Assembly (NCBI GenBank): GCA_031119395.1
Contig: JAVHYA010000024.1
Span: forward strand, 1-62,295
DNA from: Pseudomonadota bacterium
Lineage (GTDB): Bacteria > Pseudomonadota > Gammaproteobacteria > Burkholderiales > Burkholderiaceae_C
DNA length: 62,295 nucleotides
Reading direction: 5' to 3'
In this document: positions 17,936-27,701 of the stretch, piece by piece
Numbering within the stretch: the stretch's first letter is position 1
How the letters are laid out: every line of letters starts with the position of its first letter
The notes under the pieces: generated by a model
Database searches by the model: none
Told to the model about the DNA's origin: nothing
Seen by the model: the letters and a program-made list of their open reading frames with translations, nothing else
Translations under genes and position numbers: made by a program

Positions 17936-18925
17936 ATGCAACGCAACACTTTTCTGTCGTCCTTCGCTGCCGCGGCCCTCGCGCTTGGCGGCTTCGCTTC
18001 CATCGCCACGCCCGCACAGGCGCAGCAGCGCACCGTCCGGCTCGTCGTGCCCTACGCCGCCGGCGGCCCCATCGACATCACGGCGCGCGCGCTGGCCGAG
18101 CGCGTCAAGGACGTGCTGGGCGGCCCGGTCATCATCGACAACAAGCCCGGCGCGGGCGGCAACATCGGCGCCGACATGGTGGCCAAGGCGGCACCGGACG
18201 GCCTGACCATCGGCATCGCCGCGACGGCCACGAACGCGGTCAACCCGTGGCTCTATTCGAAGATGCCCTTCGACGCGGCCAAGGACTTCGCGCCCATCAC
18301 GCAGATGGTCCGCGTGCCCAACGTGCTGGTGATGAACGCCGACACGGCGCAGCGCCTGAAGATCAATTCGCTCAAGGACCTGATCGCCTACGCCAAGGCC
18401 AACCCCGGCAAGCTCAACTACGGCAGTGGCGGCAACGGCAGCGCCGGCCACCTGGCCGGCGAGATGTTCAAGAAGGCGGCCGGCATCTTCGCCGTGCACA
18501 TCCCCTACAACGGCGGCAACCCGGCGCAGCTGGCGCTGCTGTCGGGCCAGGTGGACTTCAACTTCGACAACCTCGCGACGGCGGCACCGAACATCAAGGC
18601 CGGCAAGCTCAAGGCGATTGCCGTCACCACGCTGCAGCGCAGCCCCTTCCTGCCCGAGACGCCGCCGGTGGCCGACACGCTCAAGGGCTTCTCCATCGAC
18701 ACCTGGTGGGGCCTGGTCGCACCCGCCGGCACGCCCAGGGACGTGATCGAGAAACTCAACCACGCCTTCGTGGCGGCGTTGAACGCGCCGGAGACGAAGA
18801 GCCGCTTCGCGCTGCTCTTCGCCGAGCCGGTGCCGACGACGCCCGAGCAGTTCGGCGCCCTGATGAAGAACGAGCTGGCCAAGTACGAGCAGGTGGTGAA
18901 GGCGACCGGCGCGAAGGTCGACTGA
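17936..18925 (+). CDS. Bug-family tripartite tricarboxylate receptor (TctC-like)
   Basis: A 329-residue periplasmic solute receptor. The signal peptide ends near ATPAQAQQ (residue ~30). The mature protein shows the family motifs VRLVVPYAAGGPIDITAR, IIDNKPGAGGNIGADMVAKAAPDG and NYGSGGNGSAGHLAGEMF. Bug receptors bind small carboxylates, often via a bridging water, and feed TctA/TctB permeases; many are orphans, and no permease gene is adjacent. The ligand cannot be predicted. Confidence 0.92.
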   Translation: MQRNTFLSSFAAAALALGGFASIATPAQAQQRTVRLVVPYAAGGPIDITARALAERVKDVLGGPVIIDNKPGAGGNIGADMVAKAAPDGLTIGIAATATNAVNPWLYSKMPFDAAKDFAPITQMVRVPNVLVMNADTAQRLKINSLKDLIAYAKANPGKLNYGSGGNGSAGHLAGEMFKKAAGIFAVHIPYNGGNPAQLALLSGQVDFNFDNLATAAPNIKAGKLKAIAVTTLQRSPFLPETPPVADTLKGFSIDTWWGLVAPAGTPRDVIEKLNHAFVAALNAPETKSRFALLFAEPVPTTPEQFGALMKNELAKYEQVVKATGAKVD

Positions 18926-18931
18926 GGCCGG

Positions 18932-19000
18932 AAATTTCAAGCGAAAAGTGGCTGCAGCGCCCGCCCGATGGGCGCAGACAGCTATCGATTTGATAGCAAA
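18932..19000 (-). repeat. Dispersed ~65-bp repeat, copy C
   Basis: Inverse orientation. Read on the minus strand it begins TTGCTATCAAATCGATAGCT and contains GGGCGGGCGCTGCAGCC, ending CGCTTGAAATTT. It sits seven bases after the Bug receptor stop. Confidence 0.85.
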
Positions 19001-19006
19001 GCGCTG

Positions 19007-19035
19007 CAAAAAAAGGCCCGCATCCGCGGGCCTTT
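19007..19035 (-). terminator. Terminator of the liv operon
   Basis: On the minus strand GGCCCGC/GCGGGCC with a four-base loop is followed by seven or eight T residues, 20 bases after the livF stop. The flanking AAA/TTT pairs extend the stem. Confidence 0.88.
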
Positions 19036-19054
19036 CGCCGTCGGGTGGCGTGCC

Positions 19055-19771
19055 TCACTCACCCAGGTAGGCGGCGCGCACCTTCGGGTCGTTCAGCATC
19101 ACCTTCGCGTCACCGCTCATGGTGATGAGGCCCGACTCCATGACGTAGCCGCGGTTGGCCAGCTGCAGTGCGCGGCTGGCGTTCTGCTCGACCAGCAGGA
19201 TCGTGACGCCCTGCTTGTAGACCTCCTGCACGACCTCGAAGATCTTGTCGCACATGATGGGCGACAGGCCCATGGTCGGCTCGTCGAGCAGCAGCACCTT
19301 GGGGTTGGCCATGAGCGCGCGGCCCATCGCCAGCATCTGCTGCTCGCCGCCGGACATGGTGCCGGCCAGCTGCGTGGCGCGCTCCTTCAGGCGCGGGAAG
19401 ATGCCGAAGACGCGGTCGATGTCGCGCGCGATGCCGGCCTTGTCGTTGCGGATGTAGGCGCCGATCTGCAGGTTCTCGGTGATGGTCATGCGCGTGAACA
19501 CGCCGCGCCCCTCGGGCACCATGACCAGGCCTTCCTTGACCATGTCCCACGCGCCGCGGCCCTTGATGGGCTTGCCCAGGAACTCGATGTGACCATCGAG
19601 CGCCGCGAGGGTGCCGGTGATCGCCTTCATGGTGGTGGTCTTGCCGGCGCCGTTGGAGCCGATGAGCGACACCAGCTCGCCCTCGCGCACCTCGAAATCC
19701 ACGCCCTTGACGGCCTGGATGCCGCCGTACGCGACCTTCAGGCCGCTGACTTTCAACAGTGTCTGTGCCAT
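19055..19771 (-). CDS. livF: Branched-chain amino acid ABC transporter ATPase LivF
   Basis: A 238-residue ATPase for branched-chain amino acid (HAAT-type) import. Walker A is GSNGAGKTTT (near residue 37), the signature LAGTMSGGEQQMLAMGRAL, Walker B VLLLDEPTMGLSP, and the switch His lies in ILLVEQNASRAL, where the usual His is Asn, as is typical of LivF. It is last of the livH-M-G-F set, 10 bases after livG, with a terminator behind it. Confidence 0.94.
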   Translation of the reverse strand: MAQTLLKVSGLKVAYGGIQAVKGVDFEVREGELVSLIGSNGAGKTTTMKAITGTLAALDGHIEFLGKPIKGRGAWDMVKEGLVMVPEGRGVFTRMTITENLQIGAYIRNDKAGIARDIDRVFGIFPRLKERATQLAGTMSGGEQQMLAMGRALMANPKVLLLDEPTMGLSPIMCDKIFEVVQEVYKQGVTILLVEQNASRALQLANRGYVMESGLITMSGDAKVMLNDPKVRAAYLGE

Positions 19772-19781
19772 GCGTGGCCTC

Positions 19782-20552
19782 TCAATGTGCGCCGGTGCCG
19801 AGGTACGCCTCGATCACCTTTTCGTTCTTCTGCACCTCGGCGGGCAGGCCCTCGGCAATCTGCTTGCCGTAGTCGAGCACCGTCACGCGGTCGCACAGGC
19901 CCATGATGAGCTTCACGTCGTGCTCGATGATGAGCACGGTGCGGTTGTCCCGGCGGATGCGATCGATCAGTTCGCGCAGCTGCACCTTCTCGGTGGCATT
20001 CATGCCGGCGGCCGGCTCGTCCAGCGCGATGAGCTGCGGGTCGGTGGCCAGGGCACGCGCGATCTCCAGGCGCCGCTGGTCGCCGTAGCTCAGGGTGCGG
20101 GCCTTGAAGTCGGCGTACTTGCCGACGCCGACGTAGTCGAGCAGCTCGTGCGCGCGGTCGGCGATGGCCTTCTCCTCGGCCTTGAAGCCGGGGCTGCGGA
20201 AGATGGCGCCGAACACGCCCGAATGCGTGCGCACATGGCGCCCGACCATCACGTTCTCCAGCGCCGTCATCTCGGCGAAGAGGCGGATGTTCTGGAAGGT
20301 GCGTGCGATGCCGGCCTTGGCCACCGTGTGCACCGCGGTCGGCGCGTAGGGCTTGCCGGCCAGCTCGAAGCTGCCGCTGTCGGGCGTGTACAGCCCGGTG
20401 ATGACATTGAAGAAGGTGGTCTTGCCGGCACCGTTGGGACCGATGAGGCCGTAGACCTGGCCGCGCTCGATCTTGATGCCGACGTCCGACAGGGCCTGCA
20501 GGCCGCCGAAGCGTTTGGAGATGCCGCTGACGTTGAGGATGGTGTCTGCCAT
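19782..20552 (-). CDS. livG: Branched-chain amino acid ABC transporter ATPase LivG
   Basis: A LivG-type ATPase of 256 residues from the ATG at 20552 (MADTILNV); an ATG 15 bases upstream is also possible. Walker A GPNGAGKTTFFNVITG, the LivG-specific ARTFQNIRLFAEMTALENVMVGRH, signature LSYGDQRRLEIARAL, Walker B LIALDEPAAGMN and the switch in LIIEHDVKLIMGL are all intact. It pairs with LivF as the motor heterodimer. Confidence 0.94.
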   Translation of the reverse strand: MADTILNVSGISKRFGGLQALSDVGIKIERGQVYGLIGPNGAGKTTFFNVITGLYTPDSGSFELAGKPYAPTAVHTVAKAGIARTFQNIRLFAEMTALENVMVGRHVRTHSGVFGAIFRSPGFKAEEKAIADRAHELLDYVGVGKYADFKARTLSYGDQRRLEIARALATDPQLIALDEPAAGMNATEKVQLRELIDRIRRDNRTVLIIEHDVKLIMGLCDRVTVLDYGKQIAEGLPAEVQKNEKVIEAYLGTGAH

Positions 20553-20573
20553 GTTCCGATGCTCCATCCGTGC

Positions 20574-21761
20574 TCAGGGGTTGATCGACATCGGCCGGTT
20601 CGCCGTTCCCGGCACTTCGTCGGCCGGGTTGTCGACGCCGGGCTCGACCGCTTGCGCGGAGCCGGGATTCGGGTCCGGCGCGCGCCGGTTCTTGAGCGAC
20701 TTGCCGTGCTCCGGCGAGGGCCACAGGCCGCGCGGGCGGGTGAGCATGATGAGGATCATGGCCAGCGCGATGAAGAGCTGGCGCAGGATGGAGGCGTCGA
20801 GGCGGCCGTCGGTCATCGACTGCAGCGGGCCAGCGACGTAGCGCAGCACCTCGGGCAGCGCGGCCAGCAGCACGGCGCCCAGGATGACGCCCGGCAGGTG
20901 GCCCACGCCGCCGAGCACCACCATGGCGACGATCATCACCGACTCCATCAGGCTGAAGGACTCGGGCGACACGAAGCCCTGGAAGGCCGCGAACATCGCG
21001 CCGGACACGCCGCCGAAACTCGCGCCCATGCCGAAGGCCAGCAGCTTCATGTTGCGGGTGTTGATGCCCATGGCCTTGGCGGCGATTTCGTCCTCGCGGA
21101 TGGCCATCCAGCCGCGGCCCACGCGCGAGTTCTGCAGGCGGTGCGAGATGATCACGCTGAAGATCACCAGCAGCAGGAACAGGTAGTAGTACAGCGAGAC
21201 CGAGGAGATCGTGTAGTCGCCCAGCTTGAGCGGCCGGCCCAGGTCGAGGCCGAAGATCTTGATTGAGTCGATCGCCGTGATGCCCTTGGGGCCGTTGGTG
21301 ATGTTGTAGGGATGGTCCAGCGTGTTCATGAACACGCGGATGATTTCGCCGAAGCCCAGCGTCACGATGGCGAGGTAGTCGCCGCGCAGCTTGAGCGTGG
21401 GCGCCCCGAGCAGCACGCCCAGCAGACCGGCGAGTGCGAGCGCCGCCGGTATGACGAGGATGAGCGAGGTGTGGAAGCCGTTGGGGAACATCGCCTTCAG
21501 CGCGGCAAAGTTGTCCGTGAGCTGGGTCGAGCCCAGCAGCGCGAACAGGTAGGCACCGATGGCGAAGAAGGCCACGTAGCCCAGGTCGAGCAGGCCGGCG
21601 TAGCCCACCACGATGTTCAGGCCCAGGGCCAGCAGCACGTACAGCAGTGCGATGTCGACGATGCGCACCCAGGCGTTGCCCTGGGTCTGAAGCACCAGCG
21701 GCAGCGCCAGCAGGGCGACCGCGGCGATCAGGAAGACGATGAGGTTCTTGCTGTTCTTCAT
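20574..21761 (-). CDS. livM: Branched-chain amino acid ABC transporter permease LivM
   Basis: A 395-residue inner-membrane permease with about ten hydrophobic helices, including the family blocks LLYVLLALGLNIVVGYAGLLDLGYVAFFAIGAY and the cytoplasmic coupling stretch GRGWMAIREDEIAAKAMGIN. The C-terminus carries an extra ~45 hydrophilic residues rich in Pro and Asn (after RPRGLWPSPEHGK), longer than usual LivM. The ATG at 21761 is used rather than a start 21 bases upstream. The gene lies 13 bases after livH. Confidence 0.93.
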   Translation of the reverse strand: MKNSKNLIVFLIAAVALLALPLVLQTQGNAWVRIVDIALLYVLLALGLNIVVGYAGLLDLGYVAFFAIGAYLFALLGSTQLTDNFAALKAMFPNGFHTSLILVIPAALALAGLLGVLLGAPTLKLRGDYLAIVTLGFGEIIRVFMNTLDHPYNITNGPKGITAIDSIKIFGLDLGRPLKLGDYTISSVSLYYYLFLLLVIFSVIISHRLQNSRVGRGWMAIREDEIAAKAMGINTRNMKLLAFGMGASFGGVSGAMFAAFQGFVSPESFSLMESVMIVAMVVLGGVGHLPGVILGAVLLAALPEVLRYVAGPLQSMTDGRLDASILRQLFIALAMILIMLTRPRGLWPSPEHGKSLKNRRAPDPNPGSAQAVEPGVDNPADEVPGTANRPMSINP

Positions 21762-21774
21762 GTGCGTCTCCCGT

Positions 21775-22704
21775 TCAGGCACGGTCCGCCACGCGCTCGC
21801 CCAGCAGGCCCGAGGGCCGGATGGTCAAGGTGATGATCAGGATGATGAAGGCGAAGATGTCGCTGTGCTGGCTGCCGAGCACGCCGCCGGTGACGTCGCT
21901 GAGGTAGCCCGCGCCGACCGCCTCGATGATGCCCAGCAGGATGCCGCCGACCACTGCGCCGGCCAGGTTGCCGATGCCGCCGAACACGGCCGCCGTGAAG
22001 GCCTTGAGGCCGGGGATGAAGCCCATCGCGTGCTGCGCGATGCCGTAGTTGGAGGCGTACATCACGCCCGCGATGGCCGCGAGCACGGCGCCGATGATGA
22101 AGGTGGCCGAGATCACCATGTCCGGACGGATGCCCATGAGCGCGGCCACGCGCGGGTTCTCGGCGGTGGCGCGCATCGCGCGGCCGAGCTTGGTGTAGTT
22201 GACCAGCCAGGTCAGCACCGCCAGCGACACGGCGGTGAGGCCCAGGATCATGATCTGCGTGGGCGTGATCGCCGCGCCGGCGATGTGGATCGGGTCGCTG
22301 GGCAGCAGCGTCGGGTAGGCCTTGTTGGTCGGACGCCAGATGATCATCGCCAGCGTCTGCAGGAAGATCGACATGCCGATCGCGGTGATCAGCGGGGCCA
22401 GCTTGGGACTGTTTCGAAGCGGCCGGTAGGCCACCTTCTCGATCACGAAGTTGAGCGTGGCGGCCACCACGCAGGCGATGATCAGCGCCAGGATCAGGAT
22501 GATCCAGCCCGGCGTGCCCGGCATGGCTGCCTGCATCCAGCCGATGATGGTCCAGCTGGTGAGCGCCCCCACCATGAGGACCTCGCCATGGGCGAAATTG
22601 ATCAGGTTGATGATGCCGTACACCATGGTGTAGCCCAAGGCTATCAAGGCGTACATGCTGCCGAGAACCAGACCGTTGATGATCTGCTGCAGCAGGATTT
22701 CCAT
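21775..22704 (-). CDS. livH: Branched-chain amino acid ABC transporter permease LivH
   Basis: A 309-residue permease: MEILLQQIINGLVLGSMYALIALGYTMVYGIINLINFAHGE is the classic LivH opening, and GRAMRATAENPRVAALMGI is the coupling motif. It is first of the livH-M-G-F operon. No LivJ/LivK binding protein gene lies upstream (rarA is there) or downstream, so the receptor must be encoded elsewhere. The leader of about 85 bases to the rarA-side terminator holds no recognised riboswitch. Confidence 0.93.
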   Translation of the reverse strand: MEILLQQIINGLVLGSMYALIALGYTMVYGIINLINFAHGEVLMVGALTSWTIIGWMQAAMPGTPGWIILILALIIACVVAATLNFVIEKVAYRPLRNSPKLAPLITAIGMSIFLQTLAMIIWRPTNKAYPTLLPSDPIHIAGAAITPTQIMILGLTAVSLAVLTWLVNYTKLGRAMRATAENPRVAALMGIRPDMVISATFIIGAVLAAIAGVMYASNYGIAQHAMGFIPGLKAFTAAVFGGIGNLAGAVVGGILLGIIEAVGAGYLSDVTGGVLGSQHSDIFAFIILIITLTIRPSGLLGERVADRA

Positions 22705-22788
22705 AAGAAAGAGTCCCTCTGTTGTGCACCCTGTGAAGGTGCGCGCTTTGCCAACCGGTGCACCGGATTGGCGCCTTGGTCTACTTAG

Positions 22789-22833
22789 CAAAAAACCCGC
22801 CAGCATGGGTGATGCGCGGGTCGAGTGGGCGGG
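22789..22833 (-). terminator. Probable terminator downstream of rarA
   Basis: On the minus strand CCCGCC (22833-22828) pairs with GGCGGG (22801-22796), followed by six T residues. The 26-base loop is large and the hairpin is 119 bases past the rarA stop, so the assignment is moderate. It would insulate livH from rarA. Confidence 0.55.
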
Positions 22834-22951
22834 ATTTTAGACAGGCGCGCTTGCCAGTTTGGTGCGCAGTTGGCGCGGGTTTACCCGCTGGTCGATCTGC
22901 CGTTTGGGCATGAGCGCATGCCCCTGGTGCATGCCTGCCTGACCGTGCGAG

Positions 22952-24259
22952 TCAGCTTCCGGCGTCGTCGTTGCGGCGCCGCAGCTCGCGCAGCTTCTCG
23001 GCGATGCGGATCTCCAGCCCGCGCTCGACCGGCCGGTAGAAGCCCGGGGCGTCCATGCCCTCGGGCAGGTAGGTCTCGCCTGCGGCGAAGCCGCCCTCCT
23101 CGTCGTGCGCGTAGCGGTAGCCCTTGCCGTAGTCGAGTTCCTTCATGAGCTTCGTCGGGGCATTGCGCAGGTGCATCGGAACCGGGCGCGTGCCGTCCTT
23201 CTTGATGAAGGCCCTGACCTCGTTGTAGGCCTTGTAGACCGCGTTCGATTTGGGCGCGATCGCCAGGTAGACCACGCACTCGGCCAGCGCCAGTTCGCCC
23301 TCGGGCGTGCCCAGGCGCTCGTAGACCTCGGCCGCGTCCAGCGCCAGCCGCAGCGCCCGCGGGTCGGCCAGGCCGATGTCCTCGCTGGCCATGCGCACCA
23401 GCCGGCGCGCCATGTAGCGCGGGTCGGCGCCGCCATCGAGCATGCGCACGAACCAGTACAGCGCCGCGTCCGGGTCGCTGCCGCGCACCGACTTGTGCAA
23501 CGCGCTGATGGTGTCGTAGAACTGTTCGCCGCCCTTGTCGTAGCGCCGCATGCGCTCGCCCAGCACGCGCAGCAGCCAGGCGTCGTCGATGCGCTGCAAC
23601 TGCTCGGCCCCCGCGGCGACGGCCAGGGTCTCCAGGGTGTTCAGCAGCCGCCGCGCGTCGCCGTCGGCATAGGCGATGAGCCGCTCGAGCGCGGCGTCCT
23701 CGATCGCGGGAACGGCGTCGATGGCCTGCGCGCGCTCGACGATCTGCTTCAGGTCGGCCTCGCCCAGGGGCTGAAGCACGTAGACCGCGGCGCGCGAGAG
23801 CAGCGCGGAGTTGACCTCGAAGGACGGGTTCTCGGTGGTCGCGCCGATGAAGGTGAACAGGCCCGATTCGACGTGCGGCAGGAAGGCGTCCTGCTGGCTC
23901 TTGTTGAAGCGGTGCACCTCGTCGACGAAGACGATGGTGCGCTGCTGCGTGAGGCCGTCGCGTGCGAGCGTGGCGCGCTCGACGGCCTCGCGGATGTCCT
24001 TGACGCCGCCCAGCACCGCGCTGATGGCGATGAACTGCGCATCGAAGGCATCGGCCATCAGGCGCGCGATGGTGGTCTTGCCCACCCCTGGCGGGCCCCA
24101 GAGGATGCAGGAGTGCGGCCGGCCCGACTCGAAGGCGATGCGCAGCGGCATGCCCGGGCCGAGCAGGTGCTGCTGGCCGATCACCTCGCCCAGGTTGCGC
24201 GGCCGCAGGCGCTCCGCCAGCGGCGAGTGTGTGGACGGTGGCGAGGGCGCGGCGGGCAT
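22952..24259 (-). CDS. rarA: Replication-associated recombination protein A (RarA/MgsA AAA+ ATPase)
   Basis: A 435-residue AAA+ clamp-loader-like ATPase acting at stalled forks. Walker A is WGPPGVGKTTIAR (near residue 50), Walker B FVDEVHRFNKSQQDAF, sensor 1 FIGATTENPSFEVN, and the C-terminal tetramerisation region SVRGSDPDAALYWFVRMLDGG is complete. The ATG at 24259 gives MPAAPSPPSTHSPLAERLRP, the usual RarA N-terminus; a longer frame adds unrelated residues. Gene order ftsK-lolA-rarA is common in proteobacteria. Confidence 0.95.
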   Translation of the reverse strand: MPAAPSPPSTHSPLAERLRPRNLGEVIGQQHLLGPGMPLRIAFESGRPHSCILWGPPGVGKTTIARLMADAFDAQFIAISAVLGGVKDIREAVERATLARDGLTQQRTIVFVDEVHRFNKSQQDAFLPHVESGLFTFIGATTENPSFEVNSALLSRAAVYVLQPLGEADLKQIVERAQAIDAVPAIEDAALERLIAYADGDARRLLNTLETLAVAAGAEQLQRIDDAWLLRVLGERMRRYDKGGEQFYDTISALHKSVRGSDPDAALYWFVRMLDGGADPRYMARRLVRMASEDIGLADPRALRLALDAAEVYERLGTPEGELALAECVVYLAIAPKSNAVYKAYNEVRAFIKKDGTRPVPMHLRNAPTKLMKELDYGKGYRYAHDEEGGFAAGETYLPEGMDAPGFYRPVERGLEIRIAEKLRELRRRNDDAGS

Positions 24260-24330
24260 GGGGTGGTTATAGCGTGGTGAACGGTGCGGCGCCGACATGG
24301 CGGCCGGCACGCTGTTCCGCCCGCCGGACC

Positions 24331-24396
24331 CTGAGGCCAAAAATGGCTGCAACGCCCGCCCCGCTTGCGCGGGACGCTATGTTATCGATAGCAAAA
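24331..24396 (-). repeat. Dispersed ~65-bp repeat, copy D
   Basis: Inverse copy lying between the lolA stop and the rarA start. Minus-strand reading starts TTGCTATCGATAACATAGC and continues CGCGCAAG, GGGCGGGCGTTGCAGCC, TTTTTGGCCTC. It is two bases from the lolA stop. Confidence 0.8.
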
Positions 24397-24398
24397 CA

Positions 24399-25043
24399 TC
24401 ACTGCTTGATCACGTCCGCGCCGGCGGGAACCTTGAACTGGAAGGCTTCGGCAGGCAGCGCAGGGTTGAGCTCGACCTTCTCGAACTTCAGCACCGAGCG
24501 CTGCCCGAAGGCATCGAGGATCTCGAGCGCGGCGAGCGCATCGCCCTTGAAGCCGATCTGCACGTTCTGCAGTTGGCCATCCTTGGACTTGGGCGTGGCA
24601 CGCACCCACTGCAGGCCGTCGCGCTCGGGCTGGTTGTCGAGCGTGAAATCCGCCTGCAGCGCCTTCACGTCGGCGGCCGCGGCGATGAGCGCGGCGGGCG
24701 TCGAGCCCAGGGCCTGCGCCTGGGCACGCTGCGTGACCTGGTTGAGGTCGGCGTCGTACAGCGAGAGCGTCTTGCCGTCGGCCACGATGGTCTGTGCGAA
24801 GGGCTTGCGGTAGTCGAAGCGGAAACGCCCCGGCCGCTGGAACTCGAAACTGCCGGTCGAGGTCTTGGCGCGCGCGGGCTGGCCGTCCTTGGCCGGCGGC
24901 GTGACGGTCTGCGTGAACTCGGCACGGCCGGACTTCGCGTTCTTGACGAAGGCTTCGAGGCTGTCGAGGCCCGTGGCCCAGGCACCCATCGCCGGCAGCG
25001 AGAGCACCGCAGCGAGGCCGAGGAGACGAAAGGAGCGGTTCAT
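24399..25043 (-). CDS. lolA: Outer-membrane lipoprotein carrier protein
   Basis: A 214-residue periplasmic chaperone that carries lipoproteins from LolCDE to LolB. The ATG at 25043 puts a signal peptide at the N-terminus (FRLLGLAAVLSLPAMGAWA, then TGLDSLEAF). Family features include GRAEFTQTV, GSFEFQRPGRFRFDYRKPF, VADGKTLSLYDADLNQVTQR and ALEILDAFGQRSVLKFEKVELN. It follows ftsK after 142 bases. Confidence 0.92.
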   Translation of the reverse strand: MNRSFRLLGLAAVLSLPAMGAWATGLDSLEAFVKNAKSGRAEFTQTVTPPAKDGQPARAKTSTGSFEFQRPGRFRFDYRKPFAQTIVADGKTLSLYDADLNQVTQRAQAQALGSTPAALIAAAADVKALQADFTLDNQPERDGLQWVRATPKSKDGQLQNVQIGFKGDALAALEILDAFGQRSVLKFEKVELNPALPAEAFQFKVPAGADVIKQ

Positions 25044-25185
25044 GGACAGGTGAGGAAAGGAAAGGCTGCGCATGTGAGTTGGAGCTTGCGGCAAGGCCCG
25101 CGTTCCGGCCGTCGGCCGCCGACCGTGCAAAGGGTCGGCAAAGGACGGCAACCCGTTGTGACCGGTGCGAACGGCCGAGCGGCCC

Positions 25186-27576
25186 TCATTCGGCGCGCGC
25201 CGGCACCAGGATGTCGCGCTGGCCGCTGCCGCTCATGGCGCTCACGAGGCCGGCCTTCTCCATGTCCTCGACCAGGCGCGCGGCGCGGTTGTAGCCGATC
25301 TTCAGATGACGCTGCACGAGCGAGATGCTGGCCTTGCGGTTCTTCAGCACCACCTCCACGGCCTGGTCGTACATCGGATCCTTCTCGCCATCGGGGCCGC
25401 CCGGCATGGACAGGTCTTCGTCGTCGACCGTGCCGCCTTCGAGCACACCCTCGATGTAGTCGGGCTCGCCCTGGCTCTTCAGATAGGCCACGACGCGGTG
25501 CACCTCGTCGTCGGACACGAAGGCGCCATGGACGCGGATCGGCAGGCCGGTGCCGCTGGCCATGTAGAGCATGTCGCCCATGCCCAGCAGGGCCTCCGCG
25601 CCCATCTGGTCGAGGATGGTGCGCGAGTCGATCTTGCTGCTCACCTGGAAGGCGATGCGCGTCGGGATGTTGGCCTTGATGAGGCCGGTGATCACGTCCA
25701 CGCTGGGGCGCTGCGTGGCCAGGATGAGGTGGATGCCGGCCGCGCGCGCCTTCTGCGCAAGGCGTGCGATCAGCTCCTCGATCTTCTTGCCGACCACCAT
25801 CATGAGGTCGGCCAGCTCGTCGATGACGACGACGATGTGCGGCTCGCGCTTGAGCGGTTCCGGGTCGTCGGGCGTGAGGCTGAAGGGGTTGTAGATGAAC
25901 TCCTCGCGTGCCTTGGCCTCGTCGATCTTGGTGTTGTAGCCGGCCAGGTTGCGAACGCCCAGCTTGCTCATCAGCTTGTAGCGGCGCTCCATCTCGGCCA
26001 CGCACCAGTTCAGGCCGTGCGCGGCCTGCTTCATGTCGGTGACCACGGGCGCCAGCAGGTGCGGGATGCCTTCGTAGACCGACATTTCCAGCATCTTGGG
26101 GTCGATCATCAGCAGGCGCACGTCGTTCGCCTCGGCCTTGTAGAGCAGCGAGAGGATCATGGCGTTGATCCCGACCGACTTCCCCGAGCCGGTGGTGCCG
26201 GCCACCAGCACGTGGGGCATCTTGGCCAGATCGGCGACCACGGGGTTGCCGACGATGTCCTTGCCCAGCCCCATCGTGAGCATGGACCTGGCCTCGTTGT
26301 AGATCTGCGAGCCGAGGATCTCGCTGAGCTTGATCGACTGGCGCTTGGCGTTGGGCAGTTCCAGCGCCATGTAGTTCTTGCCGGGGATGGTCTCGATCAC
26401 ACGGATCGACACCAGCGACAGCGAGCGCGCCAGGTCCTTGGCCAGGTTCACGATCTGCGAGCCCTTCACGCCGGTGGCCGGCTCGATCTCGTAGCGCGTG
26501 ATCACCGGGCCGGGCGAGGCGAGCACCACGCGCACCTCGACGCCGAAGTCCTTGAGCTTCTTCTCGATCAGGCGCGAGGTCATCTCCAGCGTCTCGGCGG
26601 ACACCGACTCCTGGCGCACCTGCGCAGCGTCGAGGAGGTCGACCTGCGGCAGCTTGCTGTCGGGCAACTCCTTGAAGAGCGGCTTCTGCCGTTCCTTCAC
26701 CACGCGGTCGCTCTTGGGGACCTCGGCCAACGCAGGCTCGATCTGCACCGGCGGCGCCTTTTCGCGCCGCTTGGGCTTGGGGAGGATGGTGATCTCGTCG
26801 TCGGCCGGGCCGCCGGCAGCGTCGATGTCGGACAGGTCGCGCTCGGAGGCCGAAACCTCCTCCCGCTCGCGGCGCGCCTGCTTGCCCAGCGCGATGTCCT
26901 CGGCGATCTCGCGCTTCTCGCGCCGCATCTCGAACAACGAATACAGGCGGGAACCGATGCGTTCCGCGATGTGGCTCCACGAGAAGCGGAACACCAGCGC
27001 CGAACCGATCACGCCGGCCGCGATGGCCACGAGCGCCGAGCCGGTGAAGCCCAGCCACTTGATGCCGAAGGGCCCGACGAAGTAGCCCAGCACGCCGCCG
27101 CCATGGCCGGGAAGGCGAAATTCAAGGCGGTACAGGCGCGACCACTCGAGCACGGCACTGGCCGAAAGCAAGAGCAGCAGACCGAACCAGAAGGCCAGCC
27201 GGCTGCGGTTGAAGCGGCCGCGGGGTGGCGCGTCGGCCGCGTCGGGCCCGCCGCCGCGCAGCCAGTCGGCCAGCGAGGACAGCCATGCGCGAATGCCGGC
27301 GGCAAAGCACCACCAGACCGAATAGCCCGCCAGGTAGTAACTGCCATCGGCGATCCAGGCGCCCAGGCGGCCGCCCCAGTTCTTGATCGACCCACCGGTG
27401 CCGGAGGTGGACCAGGCCGCATCCGACGGCGTATAGCTGAACATCGCGAGCAGCCAGAAGAGCAGCGCGACGAAGCCGGCGATGAGGGTGATCTCGTGGG
27501 CGAAGCGCAGCGCCCGCTGACGCACCGGCTGGCTGTCGCCGGTCGAGGAGTGAAGGGTGTTCAGCGAATAGGTCAT
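25186..27576 (-). CDS. ftsK: DNA translocase FtsK
   Basis: A 796-residue septal DNA pump for chromosome segregation and dimer resolution at dif. The N-terminus has four hydrophobic segments (residues ~25-45, 75-100, 130-150 and 175-205). A shortish linker leads into the alpha/beta motor, with Walker [12 protein letters not shown] (residue ~455) and Walker [14 protein letters not shown]. The C-terminal winged-helix gamma domain runs from [25 protein letters not shown] to the end and would read KOPS. It is first of ftsK-lolA-rarA. Confidence 0.96.
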   Translation of the reverse strand: MTYSLNTLHSSTGDSQPVRQRALRFAHEITLIAGFVALLFWLLAMFSYTPSDAAWSTSGTGGSIKNWGGRLGAWIADGSYYLAGYSVWWCFAAGIRAWLSSLADWLRGGGPDAADAPPRGRFNRSRLAFWFGLLLLLSASAVLEWSRLYRLEFRLPGHGGGVLGYFVGPFGIKWLGFTGSALVAIAAGVIGSALVFRFSWSHIAERIGSRLYSLFEMRREKREIAEDIALGKQARREREEVSASERDLSDIDAAGGPADDEITILPKPKRREKAPPVQIEPALAEVPKSDRVVKERQKPLFKELPDSKLPQVDLLDAAQVRQESVSAETLEMTSRLIEKKLKDFGVEVRVVLASPGPVITRYEIEPATGVKGSQIVNLAKDLARSLSLVSIRVIETIPGKNYMALELPNAKRQSIKLSEILGSQIYNEARSMLTMGLGKDIVGNPVVADLAKMPHVLVAGTTGSGKSVGINAMILSLLYKAEANDVRLLMIDPKMLEMSVYEGIPHLLAPVVTDMKQAAHGLNWCVAEMERRYKLMSKLGVRNLAGYNTKIDEAKAREEFIYNPFSLTPDDPEPLKREPHIVVVIDELADLMMVVGKKIEELIARLAQKARAAGIHLILATQRPSVDVITGLIKANIPTRIAFQVSSKIDSRTILDQMGAEALLGMGDMLYMASGTGLPIRVHGAFVSDDEVHRVVAYLKSQGEPDYIEGVLEGGTVDDEDLSMPGGPDGEKDPMYDQAVEVVLKNRKASISLVQRHLKIGYNRAARLVEDMEKAGLVSAMSGSGQRDILVPARAE

Positions 27577-27701
27577 GAAAAGTCCGGGCCCGGCCCACCG
27601 TGGCGTGCCGAGACCCCGAGACTACAACGAATCATGGCCCGGGCCGGTCCCCGAGGCAGGCAGGACGAGGCGATGTGGCGTGCTACCCGCACGCGCACCC
27701 G

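Noticed and set aside
24260-24352. Upstream extension of rarA to 24352
   Set aside because: It runs into repeat copy D and lacks similarity to RarA N-termini; ATG 24259 gives the normal start.
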